Shown: positions 59,339 to 64,000 of the stretch, in pieces
Layout: each line of letters starts with the position of its first letter
How positions within the stretch are numbered: the first letter of the stretch is position 1
NCBI GenBank assembly: GCA_007258455.2
Contig: VDFB02358134.1
Span: forward strand, 210,239,394 to 210,303,393
DNA from: Sequoia sempervirens
Taxonomy: Eukaryota > Streptophyta > Pinopsida > Cupressales > Cupressaceae
Length of the DNA: 64,000 nt
Reading direction: 5' to 3'
Translations under genes and position numbers: made by a program
Notes under the pieces: generated by a model
What the model was told of the DNA's origin: nothing
The model's database searches: none
The model's input: only the letters and a program-made list of their open reading frames with translations

Positions 59339-60712
59339 ATTGGTATAAGAGCGAGGGGTTCTAAGTGTGTGGATAGATTGTTGAAGTTTGTGAGGAAGTA
59401 CACACTAGGACTTACAAGTAGAGGAGAGTGAGAAGGTAGTAGAGAAGAATCTCGTGAGGGTTGTTGTAGGTAAGAGGAGTCATGAGTAGCAGAAATCTTA
59501 AAACTATGAAATAATTTATTTTACAAATTGAGTGTGATGGTAGATTGCATGAGGTGAGATTGTAGTAGGCAAGATGGGATGGTCATGAGGAGACTCATGT
59601 GGATGCTATTTTGGGAGAAGTATTGGGAGAAAGGAAGATGAAAATTTTGAAAAGATGGGACAAAAATTTTGTGAAGAATTAGGGAAGATCAAGGCGAGGC
59701 TCAAGAAGTTGGAAAATAATGTTGGGAAAAGTGAGAGGAAATTGGTAAAGAGGAGCAAGAAGAAGAGTGAGGACAACAAACTGAGTTGGAAAGAGCAAGA
59801 TGTAGCCCCTATTGAAGAATTTGTGGCAAAGATATGCCATGAGGAAGGCATGGAGAAAGAAGAAGAAATGACTGAAGTGAGCAGTGCAAAGGTTGTAGTG
59901 AATGGAGAAGAAGATTAGTTAGCACAATTGTTGGCGATTGAGGAAGAGTGGATGCCAAGTCTTGATGTTGCAACGAAAGGAGAAGAATGGGAAGTTGCAG
60001 CTAACGAGGATGTCGATGTTACAACTAAGGTAAACTTGTTTTCTGATAATGATATTTTGTTTTTAGATGAAAATATTTTCTTGTAGAGATAGTGGAAGAT
60101 GTTGCAAGATTTTGGTGGAGGTGGTCTATTGGATGTGGGTTTGATCCCATGAAGGAGGAGAAGAGAGTGGAGAGTATTTAGTGGAGGAGGTAGGGATTTG
60201 GTAGACATGAGTCCACGAAGAGGGAAAGAAGGAATAAGGTTTATTTTTGTCAGAGGAAGATGGCGTGTGTTATGGAGAAGTGTTGGAAGAAGAGGAAGAA
60301 ATGATTTGGGACACTTGTTATAGTGATGGAGTCTATTGTAGATTCTTCACAATCTCGAAAGGTGATTCAATAACCCAACTCCACCATTGTGAGCCTATGC
60401 TCACAATCTTTCTACCCATCATGTTTGAAGTAGGAGCATCCCAGGAGAATGGGTTATCTACATCAACCAAAAAGATTTATAGTTTAATTTTTAGTTTTGG
60501 CTTGTTTGGTTCTCTATTGGCACGAAAACACATATGTGACTTCAAAAGTGGCAAAGATATTCAATGAGAATATATCATGTCACATTTAAATTCACTCATA
60601 CTGACAAATTTTGAAGAGCTCCAATAATTGAATTTACATTTTTGTTTTCCTTTGGTTTTCATAAATTTTCACTCGAGGATAAATAATTTGAAATGGCTCA
60701 AAATACATAACA
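59339..60712 (+). pseudogene. E8 internal region 2 with charged ORF
   Basis: The ORF starts at an ATG at 59655 (MGQKFCEELGKIKARLKKLE) and runs through KSERKLVKRSKKKSEDN, HEEGMEKEEEMTEVSS and EEWEVAANEDVDVTTKVNLF to about 60085, with one TAG at 59916. It is the counterpart of unit 1, clearly the same protein. A second piece at 60247-60567 has HHCEPMLTIFLPIMFEV and QENGLSTSTKKIYSLIFSF. Confidence 0.65.
59341..59356 (+). promoter_or_regulatory. Primer-binding site, E8 unit 2
   Basis: TGGTATAAGAGCGAGG, a variant of the unit 1 site. Confidence 0.75.
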
Positions 60713-61804
60713 TGTTATTTTATTCCCAAGTCCTCAAAATATTGGCAAAATACATTGAAATATGTAAAGCCATTGAGAATGAAACAACAAGAAAATAAAA
60801 AGGCGGTAGCATAGAGGAGAGGAAGTGAATAGTTAGAGGGTTACACTAGTTTTGTGCATACAATTTTAAAACATAGGGAAATTTCTTGGGGATTTGAAAA
60901 GAGATTGGGTTGAATTTGAAGATCCAATGCTAAGAAGGAAGGAGTATGGAATTAAAATAAGTTGAAGGAATATATCTATGACATGAGGGGTCGATTGGAA
61001 TTAAGGTGAGGGGGGTTTCATGGAAGATAGTAAGGAGGGAACCAGGAGTAGTGAAGGATAGGGGTTGCATGGGAAAAACAAAATGGTTGCAATGTTAACC
61101 AAAGCTAGTGTTAAGAGGCATGCATGAGATAATGTCTCATGAAATGACCATGTCAAATGATAGATTTGATAGTTGTATGTGAGGAAGACAAGATAGTGCA
61201 AAGGTGAAAGGATGAGTAGAGGAGGTCGCTTCCATAGGTGGAGAAGTAACTTCTTAAAAAGCATGAAGAGAGGACACTAGGGGTGCATGAAAGAAGCACA
61301 TTCAAAGGGAAGTGTTTTAAATACCACAAAGAAAAGAAAGGAAGTGCGCAAAAGTAAAGTGGGAAACATTTAAAGAAGGTTGTGTAGACATTTGGTCGTT
61401 GAAAACTTGATGAATTCAAAACAAGAACATATAAAGAAAAAGGGAAAAAATGCATGGAGGATAGTGGGGTGTGCAAGGGGTGATTGAATTAGAATCTTGA
61501 AAGTTAAAATGCATATTTAAATTAAGAACAGAGTGAATGAAATTGGAGAGTGAATAAATGTATGATTCATGAGTTAGTTAAACGAATTCAAATTGTCTTC
61601 AGTCTTTCATTGAATGAAAACCTGTATGTGAGTAGGAATTGCATAGTCATTGAACTGAATTTGTCAATCCAAGTGAGTAGTCGGTTGCTAAGTTGAGAGA
61701 TATTGTAAATTGTGAATTTGAGAAAAGAAAATATGTTTGTTGAAATTTTTGATTAGAATGTTGCCTATTTGTCACTATGATTTTTGTAGTATTTCTTATC
61801 TACA
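60713..61804 (+). repeat. E8 LTR copy 3
   Basis: Starts TGTTATTTTATTCCC and ends near ATCTACA. It is followed by unrelated sequence and no PBS, as expected for the last LTR. Confidence 0.8.
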
Positions 61805-61814
61805 TTAGTTCATG

Positions 61815-61985
61815 ATAGATTATTTTTATAGTTTATCAATTTGAGCATGTAAACAACTTTTTAATCAATAATCAGGATGAGCTCTAATTTTTTTCATCAA
61901 CATTTTAGATCATAAAATATGATCCGAAACATTGATGAAAAAATTGTTTACATGATCAAATCCAAAACTATCAAACTAATCTACA
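61815..61985. repeat. Palindromic hairpin element
   Basis: Outer arms: GAGCATGTAAACAACTTTTT on the left against the complement of the right (GATCATGTAAACAATTTTTT). Inner arms (61889-61915 and 61919-61943) pair TTTTTTCATCAACATTTTAG with the complement of the right side. The whole unit of about 170 bases would fold into one long hairpin. Confidence 0.75.
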
Positions 61986-62354
61986 TTAATAGTATTAAAT
62001 ATAAAAAATTACTTAAATTTATTCAAATTGGAAAGTGTCCATGCATTTCGAGCTCCATGGAATGCACTCCAAGCTCTCTAGAATGAATCTTAACCTTTCA
62101 TGTTTTGAATTTTGCTAGACTTCAATGAACAACATTTAATAGTAGGTTAGAATTTTGTAATCATTGCACATAAGCAAATACAACTAACAAATGTGATAGC
62201 CTGGGACAACAACAAATAAAAATTATGCATGTTGAATGTACCTACACATGCTTTGGCTTCATCAACTATCCTGAAAATTTTGAAAAACCTTTGAATGAAG
62301 GTGTTTGCTAATTTTTTCCCCTCAATTATGCAAATATTAGAACATCCCACAAGT

Positions 62355-62780
62355 GGGACACCCTATTGTGGGTGTACCTTGCTAAGGAGCCAAAATGTTG
62401 ATATATGTCCTTCCAAATATGTTTGCTAGTGAATGCTATTAATGAGTCTAAGAGAGGCGTAGTTTGGATTCAAATATTGTTAATCTTTTGATTGGGAATT
62501 CCTCTATTTCTAATGACATTCACAATTACCATTTAATCCCCTTCAACATGGATTTGTTTGACTTTGAATTGATTACGAACTTGTAATTACATTAGTACAT
62601 ATTCCATTGCCTTGTTATTAGTCCTATGCGCTACTTTTTTTATGTTGAATCAACTAATTTCTTGAAGGATACTTGATTATGCAACTAGCACTAGAGGTTC
62701 CTAGGTTACCCTATAGGCATTGTCAAAATTATATTTGAATCATCTCTCTAATGAGTGTACAATTACAAAGGGATAAGTTA
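62355..62780 (-). pseudogene. RNase H-like (RVT_3-type) fragment
   Basis: One minus frame shows NIKKVAHRTNNKAMEYVLM (the TNN-x-A-x-E motif region), QFKVKQIHVEGD (second Asp) followed by MVIVNVIRNRGIPNQKINNI, then PLLDSLIAFTSKHIWKDIYQ, ending ARYTHNRVSHLWDV. This pattern is that of the plant RNase H-like domain at the end of LINE-type elements or in stand-alone proteins. Several stops. No RT was found beside it. Confidence 0.55.
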
Positions 62781-63076
62781 TAGCTAATGAAGAATTTTAA
62801 TATATAGTATATAAATGTATAAGTAATAATATTATTACAAATTATTATATTTAAATAATACTAATTGTTAATTAATAACTTAAATATAATACAAGTATAC
62901 AATATTTAATAGTTATTTAAATATAATATACATTTTATAATTATTTCAAAACCTAATATAATACATCATAAAAACTAGGAAATTAAAATTATACTATTAA
63001 ATTAATATAATAATATACTAGTTAATATTCATGTGAATTGATATTATAATCTATCTTAATAATTACATATATGAAT
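62781..63076. other. Highly AT-rich DNA
   Basis: Nearly pure A/T with repeated TAATAATAT, TTAAATAATA and AATATAATAC phrases. No gene. Confidence 0.8.
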
Positions 63077-63165
63077 TATTGCTAGACGACTTTTGGATTT
63101 GATTGTGTAAGAGTTTTTTGCATCAACGTTTCGGATCACACTCCGTGATCCATCATCAGGATAGT
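63077..63165. repeat. Single copy of the hairpin-family sequence
   Basis: TTTTGGATTTGATTGTGTAA, then GTTTTTTGCATCAACGTTTC and GGATCACACTCCGTGATCC. It matches one arm of the element at 61815-61985 and contains its own small stem GGATCAC/GTGATCC. Confidence 0.7.
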
Positions 63166-63360
63166 TGAGAGCTCAAGGAGAAAAATGATAGGTTGCAGAC
63201 CAAGAACTAACTAAAAAGACCAAGGGGAGGGTTGAGGGGCACAAAAAACGAAAAAACAAGAAGCTAACAAATAGACTCCTAGGACCAAAAAAGATAAAAA
63301 GATACAAGAGAAAATAAAATTAGAGGAAAAACAAAAGGAAAAAATAAAATTAAATAAAAA

Positions 63361-63568
63361 TAAAATAAAATGTCCAAACAATAGAAATTTCTAAATTCTT
63401 TTTTAAAAGACACAAATACAAAGAAAATTTGAAAGGGGCCAATATTTATATATAAAGAAACAAAAGAAGTTAGAAAAAATTAAATTAAATAAAAATAAAA
63501 TGTCCAAACAATAGAAATTACTAAATTCTTATTAAAAAGACACAAGTACAAATGAATAGAGAAATAAA

Positions 63569-63600
<32 letters not shown>

Positions 63601-63620
63601 AAGAAACAAAAGAAATTAAA
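63361..63620 (+). repeat. Left arm of a long inverted repeat
   Basis: Pairs with the complement of 63740-64000: three differences over about 205 non-AT-run bases by eye. The arm itself contains two tandem units of about 120 bases beginning TGTCCAAACAATAGAAATT. Confidence 0.92.
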
Positions 63621-63739
63621 GATGCAAATATATTATTTATGAGAAATAAAAGAAGTTAAGAATATATATATTATAATATACCAAACAAAATAAAATTCAA
63701 AAAATAAAGAAAATAAAAATAAAATGTCCTTCTTTTGTT

Positions 63740-63751
63740 TTTCTTTTGTTT

Positions 63752-63790
<39 letters not shown>

Positions 63791-64000
63791 ATTTCTCTAT
63801 TCATTTGTACTTGTGTCTTTTTAATAAGAATTTAGTAATTTCTATTGTTTGGACATTTTATTTTTATTTAATTTTATTTTTTCTAACTTCTTTTGTTTCT
63901 TTATATATAAATATTGGCCCCTTTCAAATTTTCTCTGTATTTGTGTCTTTTAAAAAAAGAATTTAGAAATTTCTATTGTTTGGACATCTTATTTTATTTT
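63740..64000 (-). repeat. Right arm of the inverted repeat
   Basis: Reverse complement of the left arm. A spacer of about 120 bases separates the arms. The repeat may continue beyond the window, since the match still holds at base 64000. (TA)n runs sit at the inner part of each arm. Confidence 0.92.

Larger units (their letters stand above)
55761..61804 (+). mobile_element. Three-LTR tandem array of a gag/pol-less element (E8)
   Basis: LTR, internal, LTR, internal, LTR, all in the same + orientation, with limits 55761-56868, 58178-59338 and 60713-61804. Both internal regions begin with an initiator-Met-type PBS and encode the same charged ORF. No gag, PR, RT, RNase H or INT is present, so the family is non-autonomous (LARD-like). 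Confidence 0.85.

Noticed and set aside
63724..63966. 80-codon ORF with Tyr-Ile runs
   Set aside because: It is translation of a (TA)n run and the inverted repeat arm.
1..64000. tRNA, rRNA or other structural RNA genes
   Set aside because: No conserved tRNA boxes or rRNA segments were noticed; the tRNA-like signals are only primer-binding sites of retrotransposons.

Overview
The window looks like intergenic DNA from a large-genome land plant, most likely a gymnosperm. I found no intact host gene in 64 kb. Almost everything recognisable is decayed Ty3/gypsy LTR retrotransposon in several nested layers. The gymnosperm call is an inference from ancient, very dense, very long-LTR elements of the Tekay, Tat and Athila types; no host gene confirms it. 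The sequence is AT-rich by eye and contains one 100-base assembly gap (49907-50006).

Layout. (E1) 1-4178, + strand: 3' part of a Tekay-like chromovirus (zinc knuckle, PR, RT, RNase H, INT, chromodomain) and its 3' LTR, which sits in an older LTR remnant (4179-4573). (E2) 7164-26132, + strand: a Tat-like element reduced to gag, a CAA/Gln tract, an antisense plant-mobile-domain pseudogene and a 3' LTR preceded by a PPT. Its gag is split by (E3) 7451-17390, a full-length minus-strand element with two 1840-bp LTRs, and again by (E4) 19833-22790, a small minus-strand element whose single ORF joins a protease-like domain to unrecognised sequence. (E5) 29045-37676 and beyond, minus strand: an Athila-like element with a good polyprotein and a 723-codon extra ORF downstream of INT. 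(E6) about 40333-50130, minus strand: a second element of the E3 lineage with a very long 3' LTR. (E7) 50130-52885, + strand: the 3' end and 3' LTR of another E2-family copy. (E8) 55761-61804, + strand: three LTRs and two internal regions in tandem, with no gag or pol. The end of the window (61815-64000) holds a hairpin family, an RNase H-like fragment, AT-rich DNA and a long, nearly perfect inverted repeat.

Main points. E3 and E6 both carry an archaeal-type RNase H between PR and RT, in addition to the usual RNase H after RT; the well-known Tat order places it after RT-RNase H. E5 carries a long downstream ORF in one unbroken frame, where 14 of 15 internal stops are TAG. Across the window, nonsense codons and Asp-to-Asn changes at catalytic sites look like C-to-T or G-to-A decay. 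E8 is a clear three-LTR tandem array. The right end of the window is a foldback with arms of about 98% identity.

All coding features are broken, so none is expected to make a working protein. Boundaries given as LTR ends come from comparing copies by eye and from TG...CA ends; single-copy ends are less certain.
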